From: Betaproteobacteria bacterium UBA2592
Lineage (GTDB): Bacteria > Pseudomonadota > Gammaproteobacteria > Burkholderiales > Rhodocyclaceae
NCBI GenBank assembly: GCA_002340095.1
Contig: DDKS01000066.1
Coordinates: 1 to 52,681 of the forward strand
Length of the DNA: 52,681 nt
Direction: 5' to 3'
Shown here: positions 1 to 8,617 of the stretch, one piece after another
Position numbering within the stretch: the first letter of the stretch is position 1
How the letters are laid out: every line of letters begins with the position of its first letter
Notes under the pieces: generated by a model
The model's database searches: none
What the model was told of the DNA's origin: nothing
What the model saw: the letters and a program-made list of their open reading frames with translations, nothing else
Position numbers and translations under genes: made by a program

Positions 1-103
1 GCTCCGGCTCGTGGGCGGGCGGCGGGGGGGCGGGAGGGTCGAAGCTTTCCAGTTCCCAGCGGGTGTAGGCCTGGATCTGCTCCTTCGGGATGTAGTTGGC
101 CAT
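1..103 (-). CDS. fliH: Flagellar export regulator FliH, N-terminal fragment
   Basis: Only the first 34 codons lie in the window; the gene runs off the left edge. The start is the ATG at 101-103, four bases past the fliG stop. The N-terminus MANYIPKEQIQAYTRWELES has the IPKE-x(5)-Y-x-RWE pattern at the start of FliH proteins, followed by a proline-rich stretch. In other bacteria FliH binds the ATPase FliI at the base of the flagellar export apparatus and holds it inactive. The order fliF-fliG-fliH supports the call. It is too short to judge whether the rest is intact. Confidence 0.8.
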   Translation of the reverse strand, partial: MANYIPKEQIQAYTRWELESFDPPAPPPPAHEPE

Positions 104-107
104 GGTC

Positions 108-1109
108 TCAGATCATCTGTTCGCCACCGGGGCCACCCAGAACGATCTGGCCTTCGTCGGCCAGGCGGCGGACGATCTTGAGGATTTCCTTTTGCTCCGC
201 CTCGACTTCGGAGAGGCGGACCGGGCCCTTGGATTCCAGGTCCTCCCGGAGCATTTCGGCCGCCCGCTGGGACATGTTCTTGAAGATCTTTTCCCGCAGG
301 GGTTCGGAAGCGCCCTTGAGGGCCAGTACCAAGGAGTCGGATTGGATCTCGCGCAGCAGCATCTGGACGGAACGGTCGTCCAGGTCGAGCAGGTTCTCGA
401 AGACGAACATTTCGTCGAGGATCTTCTGGGCCAGGTCCGGGTCGTATTCGCGGATGGCGTCGATGACCGCGGTCTCGTTGGCGGTGCCGATGAAGTTGAG
501 GATCTCGGCGACGGTGCGCACGCCGCCCATGGCCGTTTTCTTGATGTTGGTGGAGCCCGACAGGATGCGCAGCATGACGTCGTTGAGCTCCTTCAGGGCC
601 TGGGGCTGGATGCCTTCTAGGGTGGCGATGCGCAGCACCACGTCGTTCCTCAGGCGTTCGGTGAAGAAGGTCAGGATCTCGCTGGCGTGGTCGTGCTCCA
701 GGTGCACGAGGATGGTGGCGATGATCTGCGGGTGCTCGTTCTTGATCAGGTCGGCCACGGTGGCCGCGTCCATCCACTTCAGTCCTTCGATGCCACTGGT
801 CTCCCCGCCCTGGAGGATGCGCGAGATCAGATTCGATGCCTTGTCGTCACCCAGGGCCTTGGTGAGCACCGAGCGGATGTAATTGTCGGTGTCCACATGC
901 ACGGCTCCGTGTTCCATGGCCGTCGTGTGGAATTCGTCGAGGACGGACTCCACCTTGGTCCGGGGCACGGATTTGAGGGTGGCCATGGCGTGGCCGAGTT
1001 TTTGCACCTCCCGGGGGCCGAGGAGCTTGAGCACCTCGGCGGCATGGTCCTCGCCCAGGGAGATGAGGAGTATGGCGCTCTTTTCAACGCCGTCGTCGTT
1101 AGCTGCCAT
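108..1109 (-). CDS. fliG: Flagellar motor switch protein FliG
   Basis: The 333-residue product has the usual FliG length. It starts with the typical motif of an acidic stretch then KSAILLISLGEDHAAEVLKL, and the N-terminal, middle (EHPQIIATILVHL) and C-terminal charged motor domains follow in order. FliG sits on the cytoplasmic face of the MS ring, binds FliF and FliM, and its C-terminal charged ridge interacts with MotA to produce torque. The ATG at 1109 lies inside the end of fliF (11-base overlap), so translation is probably coupled. No defect is visible. Confidence 0.97.
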   Translation of the reverse strand: MAANDDGVEKSAILLISLGEDHAAEVLKLLGPREVQKLGHAMATLKSVPRTKVESVLDEFHTTAMEHGAVHVDTDNYIRSVLTKALGDDKASNLISRILQGGETSGIEGLKWMDAATVADLIKNEHPQIIATILVHLEHDHASEILTFFTERLRNDVVLRIATLEGIQPQALKELNDVMLRILSGSTNIKKTAMGGVRTVAEILNFIGTANETAVIDAIREYDPDLAQKILDEMFVFENLLDLDDRSVQMLLREIQSDSLVLALKGASEPLREKIFKNMSQRAAEMLREDLESKGPVRLSEVEAEQKEILKIVRRLADEGQIVLGGPGGEQMI

Positions 1110-2862
1110 TGACGCCTAACCAGTCCTTGATGATGTTGGCCACGGCCTTGGGGTCGTTCTGGGCGATTTCCTTGGCCTTCCTGATCTTTTCGGCGAAGTG
1201 GTCGATCTCGGCCTCGGTGGCCTCCTCGCCCGCCTCCCCGATCTCTACGGCACCGGCGGCGCGCAGGGCGGCCTCCTCGGGGCTTTCCTCCGGTGCGGGA
1301 GGCGGGAACATGGTCCGGATGATCGGACGGATCACGCCGAGCAGCAGATAGGCGATCAGGCCGGCGATCAGCAGATACTTGAAGATTTCCTTGGCGAAGG
1401 AGATGTTTTCCGGGTCCTTCCAGAAGGGGGGCTCGACGACGGCGGGCTTCTCCTCGGGGGTGAAGGCGGCATTGACGACGGAGATGGAGTCACCCCGGGC
1501 CTGGTTGTAGCCCATGGCTTCCCGCACCAGGTCGTTGAGCTGCTGGATCTGGCTGTCGGACAGGGGCTTGGGCACTTCCTTGCCGGACTTGTCCTTTTCC
1601 ATGCGGTGATTGACCACGACGGCGGCCGTGAGCCGACGGATGCTGCCGACTGACTGTTTGGTGTAGCGGATGGTCTTGTCCACCTCGTAGTTGGTGGTCG
1701 TGTCCTTGCGGGTGGACAGGGGCGGCGCCACCGGGCTCATGGGCGAGGTGATGCCGGCAGCATTGATCTGGCCCCGGTCGTTGGGGTTCTGGGGCAAAGG
1801 AGTGGCGCCCGGTGCGGCTCCTGGCTGGCCTACGGCGGGTTGGGTCAGGGGGGCGGTAGCCGGGACAGGGGGCTGATTGCTCAGGGCTCCGGGAATGCCG
1901 CCCCCGGGGGACTGGTTGAGGTTGGCGGATTCGCTCACCTGCTGGCTGCGGATGCTGACTTCGGGCGGGGTGCCATTGGGACGGAAGGTTTCCGCCGTCT
2001 GTTCCGTATGGGAGAAATCCAGGTCGGCGGCCACCTGGACTCGGAAGTTGTTGCTGCCCAGCACTGGCGAGAGGATGTCTTCGATCCGCTTGATGATGCT
2101 GTTTTCCACCTCGCGGACATACTTGATCTGGGTGGGGTCGAGGCCGGCTTCCGTGAGCTTGTCCTTGAGCTGGGAGAGCAGGTTGCCGTTCTGGTCCACG
2201 ATGTTCACGTTGCTCAGGGGCAGTTGTGGCACGCTGGAGGCAACCAGGTGGGTGATGCCGGCCACCTGGGCCGGCTCCAGGGTGCGCCCGGGGAAAAGGT
2301 GCAGCAACACCGAGGCCGTGGGCTTTTGTTCTTCCCGCACGAAGACGCTGGGTTTGGGGATGGCCAGATGCACCCGGGCGGACTGGACGGCGGAAATGGA
2401 CTGGATGGTGCGGGAGAGTTCGCCTTCCAGGGCGCGCTGGAAATTGACCTGCTCGATGAACTGGCTGGTGCCGAATTTCTGGTTCTCCATCAGTTCGAAG
2501 CCCACGGAGCCGCCCCGGGGCAGGCCCTGACTGGCGAGCTTGAGGCGAACGTCATGAACCTTGTCGGCCGGCACGAGGATGGCCGTTCCGCCTTCGGAGT
2601 ATTTGTAGGGGACGGCGCTTTGGTCGAGGGCGGCAATGATGGCGCCGCCATCCTTTTCCGAGATGTTGGCAAAAAGTACCCGGTAGTCGGGCTGCCGACT
2701 CCACAGATAGGTCCCTACCAGCAGGGCCACGATGGCGGCCAGGGCCACTGCCAGCAGCATCTTCTGCTGGGAATTGAGGCGAGCGAAGGCTTCCCGCACC
2801 CGGGTCATGGGGTCTGCCCCAGGGGTCGCTGATTCCGTCGTGATGTCCGGAGTTGCCGCCAT
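1099..2862 (-). CDS. fliF: Flagellar MS-ring protein FliF
   Basis: The 587-residue product matches FliF. It has a cytoplasmic N-terminus, a first membrane helix (about residues 37-54, MLLAVALAAIVALLVGTYLW), periplasmic ring-building domains with a disordered proline- and glutamine-rich linker (about 300-380), a second membrane helix (about 490-510, YLLIAGLIAYLLLGVI) and a C-terminal tail that binds FliG. FliF forms the MS ring, the first structure assembled in the basal body. Here fliE is not directly upstream as in many genomes; it lies across the divergent flrBC pair. No sigma-54 or sigma-28 box could be recognised in the 165-base gap before flrB, so the promoter of this operon is not identified. 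Confidence 0.97.
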   Translation of the reverse strand: MAATPDITTESATPGADPMTRVREAFARLNSQQKMLLAVALAAIVALLVGTYLWSRQPDYRVLFANISEKDGGAIIAALDQSAVPYKYSEGGTAILVPADKVHDVRLKLASQGLPRGGSVGFELMENQKFGTSQFIEQVNFQRALEGELSRTIQSISAVQSARVHLAIPKPSVFVREEQKPTASVLLHLFPGRTLEPAQVAGITHLVASSVPQLPLSNVNIVDQNGNLLSQLKDKLTEAGLDPTQIKYVREVENSIIKRIEDILSPVLGSNNFRVQVAADLDFSHTEQTAETFRPNGTPPEVSIRSQQVSESANLNQSPGGGIPGALSNQPPVPATAPLTQPAVGQPGAAPGATPLPQNPNDRGQINAAGITSPMSPVAPPLSTRKDTTTNYEVDKTIRYTKQSVGSIRRLTAAVVVNHRMEKDKSGKEVPKPLSDSQIQQLNDLVREAMGYNQARGDSISVVNAAFTPEEKPAVVEPPFWKDPENISFAKEIFKYLLIAGLIAYLLLGVIRPIIRTMFPPPAPEESPEEAALRAAGAVEIGEAGEEATEAEIDHFAEKIRKAKEIAQNDPKAVANIIKDWLGVNGS

Positions 2863-3027
2863 CTGATCCTATTCGTGTCTGTCCATGGTCCGGGCCGGTG
2901 GCCGGGAAGTATGAAGATAATCAAGCAGGAAGGGAATTTTTCCGAGAATTATTCTACTATTACCCGGCAGTTATTGCCGCCTTCTTTCCCGACCTTCCGG
3001 TTTTTCCCACTTCGGAACGCTTCGTCC

Positions 3028-4227
3028 ATGTCTGCTTCCATTCCCGTTCCCACGGCGGACGCGCCGCTGCCGGATGCCAAGGCCGTCGAGTTGCAGCGGG
3101 CCTTCGATCTGTTCAATCAGGTTTCCGCCGAGTTGACCCAGGCGTACGCAGCCCTGCAGCAGAAAGTAGCCTCCCTTACCGAGGAACTTGCTTTGGCAAA
3201 TGGCGAACTACGGCGCCAGTACGAGGAAAAGCAGGCCCTGTCGGAGCGTCTGGGGTTGCTCCTGGATGCCCTGCCGGCGGGGGTGGTGGTCCTGGATGGG
3301 AGCGGCCGTATCACCGAAGTCAACCCGGTCGCCCGGCAGATGCTGGGCGAGCAGCTGGTGGGGATGCACTGGGGGGATGTGGCGCGGGCCCGGCTCGAGC
3401 CGACGGTAACTCTGGGTGAATGGCAACTGGGGGGGCGCCGGCTGAGCCTGGCGGAAAGCCCCCTGGATTCCGCAGGGGGCAAGCTGCTGCTGCTGCATGA
3501 CATCTCCCAGGCCCACCAGATGAAGGCGGAACTGGAGCGGAACCAGCGCCTTGCCGCCATGGGAGAAATGGCGGCTTCCCTGGCGCACCAGTTGCGCACC
3601 CCCCTGGCGACGGCGCTGCTTTATGCGGGCAATCTGGCCCAGCCGCAGTTGGCGGACGAGGCGCGTTGCCGTTTCGCGGACAAGGCGGTCAGCCAGTTGC
3701 GGCGCCTGGAACGGCTCATTCAGGATGTCCTGCTGTTCGCCAAGGGCGAAAGTATCGGGCGGGATGTGATTCCGGTGGGGGAACTGCTGGCTGAAGCCGC
3801 CCAGACCCTCGAGCCCCTGCTCAAGGAGCACGGCGTATGGCTGGAGCTGGATGACCGTTGTCCGGACAGCCTCATCGTTGGCGGTCGCAAGCCCTTGTTC
3901 GGTGCCCTGGTGGCATTGCTGGAAAACGCCTTGCAGGTGAGCGAGCCGGGGGGGCGGATCCGGCTGTCCGCCTGGCGGGAGACGGGGGAGGTCCGGCTGG
4001 TGGTGGCGGATGAGGGGCCTGGCATACCAGAAGAAATGCAGCGCCGCATTTTTGAGCCGTTCTTCACGACCCGCAGCCACGGCACGGGGCTGGGGTTGTC
4101 CATTGCCCTCGGGGTTGCCCGGGCGCATGGCGGCCGTCTGGAAGTGAATTCAGGACCGGGGCAGGGCACGGAATTCGTGCTCACCTTGCCGGTACAATCC
4201 TGTCCTGAAGAGGAGAGCAATGCATGA
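3028..4227 (+). CDS. flrB: Flagellar sensor histidine kinase FlrB/FleS
   Basis: A soluble histidine kinase of 399 residues when started at the ATG at 3028. An upstream in-frame ATG at 2875 would add 51 unusual residues, so the later start is preferred. A coiled coil (about 18-75) leads to a PAS domain (about 78-165), then an H-box with His187 in ASLAHQLRTPLAT and an HATPase domain with DEGPGIPEEM and GTGLGLSIA near the end. No membrane helix is visible, as in FlrB/FleS, which sense an internal flagellar assembly state. The stop overlaps the flrC start (ATGA), so the pair is one operon. By family the kinase phosphorylates FlrC to switch on class III (hook and basal-body) genes. Confidence 0.92.
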   Translation: MSASIPVPTADAPLPDAKAVELQRAFDLFNQVSAELTQAYAALQQKVASLTEELALANGELRRQYEEKQALSERLGLLLDALPAGVVVLDGSGRITEVNPVARQMLGEQLVGMHWGDVARARLEPTVTLGEWQLGGRRLSLAESPLDSAGGKLLLLHDISQAHQMKAELERNQRLAAMGEMAASLAHQLRTPLATALLYAGNLAQPQLADEARCRFADKAVSQLRRLERLIQDVLLFAKGESIGRDVIPVGELLAEAAQTLEPLLKEHGVWLELDDRCPDSLIVGGRKPLFGALVALLENALQVSEPGGRIRLSAWRETGEVRLVVADEGPGIPEEMQRRIFEPFFTTRSHGTGLGLSIALGVARAHGGRLEVNSGPGQGTEFVLTLPVQSCPEEESNA

Positions 4228-5606
4228 GCGAGAAGCCCTTGCCCATTCTGGTTGTGGAAGACGATCCCAACCTGCGTGAAGCCATCAGCGATACCCTGGA
4301 ACTGGCCGGGCGCCCGGTCCTGTGCGCCCCCGGTGGGGAGGAGGCCCTGGAGATCCTCGCCCGGGAGTCGGTGTGCATCGTGGTCAGCGATGTGCGCATG
4401 ATGCCCATGGACGGAATCACCCTGCTCAAGCGCGTGCGTGAGCGGCACCCGCGCCTGCCGGTGGTTTTGATGACGGCCTACGCGGACGTGGACCGGGCGG
4501 TGGAGGCCATGCGTTCCGGAGCCTGCGATTTCCTGCTCAAACCCTTCGAGCCCGGGGCCCTGCTGGCCCAGATCGACAAATACGCCCTGCCCGATCCGGG
4601 CGCCATTCTGGATGTGGTGGCCTATGATCCGGTCAGCGCCAATCTCTTCGGGATTGCCGCCCGGGTGGCCCAGACCGATGCCACGGTGCTGCTGACCGGA
4701 GAGTCCGGCGTCGGCAAGGAGGTGGTGGCCCGCTTCATCCACCGCAATTCAGCCCGCGCCAAGGGGCCCTTTGTGGCCATCAACTGTGCCGCCATTCCCG
4801 AGAGTCTGCTGGAGGCCACCTTGTTCGGCTACGAGAAGGGGGCCTTCACCGGCGCCCAGACCGCCCAGGCCGGCAAGTTTGAGCAGGCCCAGGATGGTAC
4901 CTTGCTGCTGGATGAAGTGACCGAAATGCCCCTGGGGCTGCAGGCCAAGCTCCTGCGCGTCCTGCAGGAGCGGGAGGTGGAGCGGGTGGGGGGCAAGAAG
5001 CCGGTTTCCCTCAACATTCGCATCATTGCCACTTCCAACCGGGACATGGCCGAGGCTGTCCGGAAGGGAGTGTTCCGGGAGGATCTGTATTACCGGCTGA
5101 ATGTGTTCCCCATCCTCATTCCGTCCCTGCGTCAGCGACCGGCCGACATCGTTCCCCTGGCGCATCACTTCCTGGTCGAGCACGGAGGGCGGGTGGGGCG
5201 GCAGGGGTTGAGCTTCGCTCCCGAGGCCGAAGTGCTGCTGCGCCGGCATCCCTGGCCGGGCAACGTGCGGGAACTGGAGAATGTGGTCCAGCGGGCCATG
5301 ATCCTTGCTCCCGGCAACCGGATCGGCCCCGAGCATCTGGGCTTGCAGGGCGGTGGCGGGGTCTTGCCCCTGACGCCTGAATTGCCATCCTCCATTCCGA
5401 CGGCGGCGGGCACCCTGACTGATAGTCCTTCAGATCCCTATAAAAAGGTCGATAATATGAAGGACCTGGAGCGCGAACATATCCTCCGGACCCTGGTCGA
5501 AGTCAAGGGGTCCCGCAAGGCGGCGGTGGAGCGGCTGGGGATTTCGGAGCGTACCTTGCGGTACAAGCTCAAGCAGTACAAGGATGAAGGCTACTTCCAG
5601 GAGTGA
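4224..5606 (+). CDS. flrC: Sigma-54-dependent flagellar response regulator FlrC/FleR
   Basis: A 460-residue NtrC-type regulator. The receiver domain has Asp56 as phosphoacceptor and Lys106 in LLKPF. The AAA+ domain has Walker A GESGVGKE (159-166) and an intact sigma-54 contact loop GAFTGA (206-211). A Fis-type helix-turn-helix ends the protein (SRKAAVERLGISERTLRYKLKQYK). It overlaps flrB by four bases. The family activates sigma-54 promoters of flagellar middle genes, and such promoters are visible at 5611-5626 (fliE) and 12818-12833 (second flagellin). Those targets are inferred. Confidence 0.94.
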   Translation: MSEKPLPILVVEDDPNLREAISDTLELAGRPVLCAPGGEEALEILARESVCIVVSDVRMMPMDGITLLKRVRERHPRLPVVLMTAYADVDRAVEAMRSGACDFLLKPFEPGALLAQIDKYALPDPGAILDVVAYDPVSANLFGIAARVAQTDATVLLTGESGVGKEVVARFIHRNSARAKGPFVAINCAAIPESLLEATLFGYEKGAFTGAQTAQAGKFEQAQDGTLLLDEVTEMPLGLQAKLLRVLQEREVERVGGKKPVSLNIRIIATSNRDMAEAVRKGVFREDLYYRLNVFPILIPSLRQRPADIVPLAHHFLVEHGGRVGRQGLSFAPEAEVLLRRHPWPGNVRELENVVQRAMILAPGNRIGPEHLGLQGGGGVLPLTPELPSSIPTAAGTLTDSPSDPYKKVDNMKDLEREHILRTLVEVKGSRKAAVERLGISERTLRYKLKQYKDEGYFQE

Positions 5607-5610
5607 GGGT

Positions 5611-5626
5611 TGGCCCGAAGTTTGCT
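5611..5626 (+). promoter_or_regulatory. Sigma-54 (-24/-12) promoter of fliE
   Basis: The sequence TGGCCCGAAGTTTGCT fits the sigma-54 consensus TGGCACG-N4-TTGCW with one mismatch (A to C). GG and GC are exactly ten bases apart. It begins five bases after the flrC stop and would give a transcript starting about 35 bases before the fliE ATG. Activation by the adjacent FlrC is inferred from family knowledge. Confidence 0.85.
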
Positions 5627-5671
5627 GGGTAGTCCTGAAAAGTAAAACCAACGGATTCATCGGAGCACATC

Positions 5672-5992
5672 ATGGACACGCGAGGCCTTGAACAGATGCT
5701 GAGCACCTTGCGCAGCACGGCCATCCAGGCCGGGGCTGCCAAGCCTGCCGAGAGCGGCGCCACGGCGGGGACCGATTTTGCCCAGGTACTCAAGAGTTCC
5801 ATCGACCAGGTCAACAATGCCCAGAAGCAGGCGACTCAGATGGCGGAAAATCTTGCCGCTGGCGACAGCGAGCAGAACCTGCATGAGGTCATGGTGGCGC
5901 TGCAGACCGCCAGCATCTCCTTTCAGGAAATGGTCCAGGTCCGCAACCGGCTGGTCAGTGCCTATCAGGACGTGATGAACATGCAGGTTTGA
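5672..5992 (+). CDS. fliE: Flagellar rod/MS-ring junction protein FliE
   Basis: A 106-residue protein of normal FliE length, with the conserved helical C-terminus LHEVMVALQTASISFQEMVQ then VRNRLVSAYQDVMNMQV. FliE joins the MS ring to the proximal rod and is the first rod protein exported. It stands alone here as a single-gene unit between a sigma-54 promoter and a strong hairpin, separated from fliF by the flrBC pair, whereas fliE usually heads a fliEFGHIJ operon. Confidence 0.95.
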   Translation: MDTRGLEQMLSTLRSTAIQAGAAKPAESGATAGTDFAQVLKSSIDQVNNAQKQATQMAENLAAGDSEQNLHEVMVALQTASISFQEMVQVRNRLVSAYQDVMNMQV

Positions 5993-6006
5993 GAGCTCCT
6001 GCCCAT

Positions 6007-6047
6007 CCCCATGACAAAGGGCGCCGTCGGCGCCCTTTGTCATGGGG
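6007..6047. terminator. Long hairpin between converging fliE and ycgR, probable bidirectional terminator
   Basis: A perfect 19-bp inverted repeat with a three-base loop (arms 6007-6025 and 6029-6047). Its core is AAAGGGCGCC facing GGCGCCCTTT. It sits just after the fliE stop and ten bases from the ycgR stop, where converging transcripts need stopping. There is no T-run outside the stem, so termination would rely on the stem and its AT-rich middle. Confidence 0.75.
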
Positions 6048-6056
6048 GGCTGTGCC

Positions 6057-6836
6057 TCACTCGAGTCCGCTCATGCGGGCCTTGCGTTCCCGTTCCAGGC
6101 GGGTGATGTAACGCTGAATCATGGTCAGATGCAGGCCGGGGAGATTCACGAACTCGCAGCCGACCCGGGTGTACTGGTTGCCGGATCGGGTCGTGACCTG
6201 GAAGGCATTGCGTACCTCCAGATCCAGCTTGATCTTGCCATCGTCGGGCAGGTTCAGTTCGCATCCCCTGAAAATGGCGCCTCTGGAAAAAAGGGGAGCA
6301 TGTTCCATGTCGATCATCAGGCCCATGCCGCCGGCGCTGATGTCGAGCAGAGTGGCGGGGTACAGGCTTGCCTTGCCATCTTCGGCAATGAGGGGGATAC
6401 CGCACACCAGGGGATTGGCGATGGGAGTGGAGACGCGGAAGTACTCCCGCCGCTGCAGGCGCAGCAGGTTTTCGGGCAGGGGGCTGAAGAAGGCGGGGCT
6501 GCCCTCGTACTGGATCAGGCTCACGCCATTCAGGGCAAACTGGACCTTGACCTTGTCGACGCTGGTGGTGCAGAGCAGCCGGCTGGCCTTGAGGGCTCGC
6601 CGGTTGGTGTCCTCGTCACTGCCATAGTCCAGGATGATGCCCTTGGGGCCGACGTTGACCAAGGAGGTGAGAAAGAACGACTGGCCCATGTCGAAGTAAA
6701 CCGTGAGCATGCAACCTTTCTGCATGGCGGTTCGCAGCACGAAGGCAATCTCGGTGGGCGAGTGCAGCAGGTACTGGCTGTAGGCGTCGGCTTCTTCCAG
6801 TTCCAGATGGGAATGAGCCGTTTCTGATTCTGACAT
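6057..6836 (-). CDS. ycgR: Flagellar brake protein YcgR (PilZ, c-di-GMP binding)
   Basis: A 259-residue protein with an N-terminal YcgR domain (about 20-120) and a C-terminal PilZ domain. The two c-di-GMP-binding motifs are present: REYFR (RxxxR) just before the PilZ barrel and DISAGGMG (D/NxSxxG). In enteric bacteria c-di-GMP-loaded YcgR binds the motor and slows rotation. It is the last gene before the hairpin in the leftward flagellar train, 82 bases after the FlhB-like gene. Together with the diguanylate cyclase at 34591-36363 it gives the window a c-di-GMP source and a motility receiver. Confidence 0.92.
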   Translation of the reverse strand: MSESETAHSHLELEEADAYSQYLLHSPTEIAFVLRTAMQKGCMLTVYFDMGQSFFLTSLVNVGPKGIILDYGSDEDTNRRALKASRLLCTTSVDKVKVQFALNGVSLIQYEGSPAFFSPLPENLLRLQRREYFRVSTPIANPLVCGIPLIAEDGKASLYPATLLDISAGGMGLMIDMEHAPLFSRGAIFRGCELNLPDDGKIKLDLEVRNAFQVTTRSGNQYTRVGCEFVNLPGLHLTMIQRYITRLERERKARMSGLE

Positions 6837-6918
6837 GGTGTTCCGGGATCGTAGGTCTGGCGTGAGTTTAAATCAAAAGCCTGCCGGCCGACAGGGTGCG
6901 GCGCTGCTGCAAGGGGGT

Positions 6919-7242
6919 TCAGCGGCGATGGGCGGGAGGTAGCGGCAGGGATGGAGGGCTGTCTTCTGCGGCACCACCGTGCTCCACCCGGTAGAGCCAG
7001 GCGAGCAATTCGGCCACGGCCAGATAGAGCTGACTGGGGATGTGTTCGTCCAGATCTACCTGGACCAGCAGGGAAAGCAGTTCCGGAGATTCGTGGACAT
7101 AAACACCGTGCTCCCGGGCCCTGGAGATGATCTCGTCGGCAATGAGTCCTTTGCCCTTGGCCACGACCCTGGGGGCTGCATCGGTTTCGCGGTAGGCCAG
7201 GGCAACGGCTTCCCGCTGCTTGTCATGCCCCGTTGTTGTCAT
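6919..7242 (-). CDS. FlhB C-terminal domain-like protein (FhlB type)
   Basis: A 107-residue protein resembling the cytoplasmic C-terminal domain of the export-switch protein FlhB: EAVALAYRETDAAPRVVAKG, then a segment with HGVYVHESPELLSLL, then LYLAVAELLAWLYR. It lacks the membrane domain and the NPTH autocleavage motif of real FlhB. The ATG at 7242 is preferred over a TTG at 7251; both lie inside the end of fliK. Such stand-alone domains occur in many flagellated bacteria, usually beside fliK, and can partly replace the FlhB C-terminus in some. Its exact job here is unknown. Confidence 0.82.
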   Translation of the reverse strand: MTTTGHDKQREAVALAYRETDAAPRVVAKGKGLIADEIISRAREHGVYVHESPELLSLLVQVDLDEHIPSQLYLAVAELLAWLYRVEHGGAAEDSPPSLPLPPAHRR

Positions 7243-8326
7243 GATGGGCAACGCTCAGGGCCTGGAGGTGAAGCCCGACGGCTTCGAACTGCTGGCGCAG
7301 GGGCTGGTTGGCAGCGTTCAATTTCTGCCGGGTCTCGGGGGTCTCGGTGCGCAGGCTGATTTCCACGTTCTGCCCCCCTGCAAGGCGCAGGGTGGCTTCC
7401 ACGCCGCCTAGGGTGGGAAGCTGAAGTTTGAGACGGGTGGTCCAGCGGGTCGCGCCATGCTCTTCCGGGCCCTGGCGGGCCCCCTCTTCTTCGATGATTT
7501 CCCAGTCCATGTTCTGGCCGGGCCATATCTGTCCCTGCCAGACATAGGTATGGGTGGCCAGGGCTTCCAACTGCTGCTGGACCAGGGGGGTGAGGTCGGG
7601 CGCGATTACCTGAGCCATGCTGACCCGTACGGCTGCGGTGGCGTCGGGGGCTGCATTCTGCTTCTGGAGGGCGGCCTGGGCCTGGCCGCGGAGCGATGCG
7701 TCGGTGATGGCCTGTGTTGCGGCATGGGCGGCGGGGGAGAGCTTGCCCTGGGGTTCCTGCAGCAAGGTTTCGACCGGCATCTTGCCCTGGACCCAGCGAG
7801 CTTGATGGGCTTCGTAGAACATGCCGCTCCGGGTCAGGGCGGTTTTCAGGGCAGGGACGAGTTCGGCCGTGCTTTCGGGAAACTTCGTGACGACAGGCTG
7901 GGCATTGTTGAGCGGAGCGGGTGGAGGGCGCCGGCCACCTTCCTTGTCCAGGCCTGCCAGCAGGTCGGCGATGAGGCGGCCTGTCGTGGTGAGCCGGGTG
8001 GCAACGGAGGCATTGTCGTCGGCGTCTGTTGTGGCGGGTCGGTTGCCGGCAGCGATGGCCAGCGCCAGTTTGCCGTTGGATTCGACGACTTCCAGCTCCA
8101 GGGAGTCACCGGCCTTGGCGGCAAAGGGGAGTGCCAGGGTGATATCCCGCTGGGCGATCATGGCTCGGTAGGTACCATTGGGCAGCAGGGCCTGGATGGT
8201 GGCCATGACCCGCTGCCCGGGGACGAAGTCACTCAGGACATCGGCGAGTTTCTGGCTGGAGGCGACGGGCTGACTGACGAGATCGTTGGCCAGCCGGATA
8301 CGGGAGGCAACGTCGGCGGGGATCAT
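7223..8326 (-). CDS. fliK: Flagellar hook-length control protein FliK
   Basis: A 367-residue protein with a variable alanine- and proline-rich N-terminal part and a C-terminal hook-length control domain (about 270-360), including RLKLQLPTLGGVEATLRL followed by LAGGQNVEISLRTE. FliK is secreted during hook assembly, measures hook length and tells FlhB to switch from hook to filament export. The neighbouring FlhB-like gene, whose start it overlaps, fits that partnership. The family is poorly conserved at the N-terminus, so the call rests on the C-terminal domain and on context. Confidence 0.88.
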   Translation of the reverse strand: MIPADVASRIRLANDLVSQPVASSQKLADVLSDFVPGQRVMATIQALLPNGTYRAMIAQRDITLALPFAAKAGDSLELEVVESNGKLALAIAAGNRPATTDADDNASVATRLTTTGRLIADLLAGLDKEGGRRPPPAPLNNAQPVVTKFPESTAELVPALKTALTRSGMFYEAHQARWVQGKMPVETLLQEPQGKLSPAAHAATQAITDASLRGQAQAALQKQNAAPDATAAVRVSMAQVIAPDLTPLVQQQLEALATHTYVWQGQIWPGQNMDWEIIEEEGARQGPEEHGATRWTTRLKLQLPTLGGVEATLRLAGGQNVEISLRTETPETRQKLNAANQPLRQQFEAVGLHLQALSVAHHDNNGA

Positions 8327-8335
8327 GGTCAGACC

Positions 8336-8608
8336 TTAGCCTTCTTGCATCGGGGCGCCGAAGGCCCGGAGAAGGCGTCCAATGTCTTCCTGCAGCGGGC
8401 CTGCACGGTCGGCAATGGCGGCAATGTTTTCCAGGGCGGTTTCAATGGCAACCCGGTCTGCCGGGGTGGCAGCAGGCAGTGTTGTGGTACCGATATGTCG
8501 CCCCAGCTGGGCGGCAATCCCGGCGGCGCTTTCCCATTCCCCGATTTCAGCCTGACGCCTGATCTCTGCTGTGATGATGGCCAGGTTCTGGTAAGGGCTG
8601 GTGGCCAT
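8336..8608 (-). CDS. fliT: FliT-like flagellar chaperone
   Basis: A small 90-residue, probably all-helical protein between fliS and fliK. No signal peptide or catalytic motif is seen. Its size, helicity and place directly after fliS match FliT, the export chaperone for the cap protein FliD. FliT sequences diverge strongly, so the assignment depends mostly on position. It lies nine bases after fliS and nine before fliK, so all are probably co-transcribed. Confidence 0.7.
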   Translation of the reverse strand: MATSPYQNLAIITAEIRRQAEIGEWESAAGIAAQLGRHIGTTTLPAATPADRVAIETALENIAAIADRAGPLQEDIGRLLRAFGAPMQEG

Positions 8609-8617
8609 GGTCTCCGC

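Noticed and set aside
2863..3027. Sigma-54 or sigma-28 promoter between fliF and flrB
   Set aside because: Both strands were read for TGGCAC-N5-TTGC and TAAA-N15-GCCGATAA; GG/GC or TAAA spacing never fitted.
6837..6918. Sigma-28 promoter before ycgR (TAAA then CGATCC)
   Set aside because: The spacer is wrong by one or two bases and the -10 matches only about half of the consensus.
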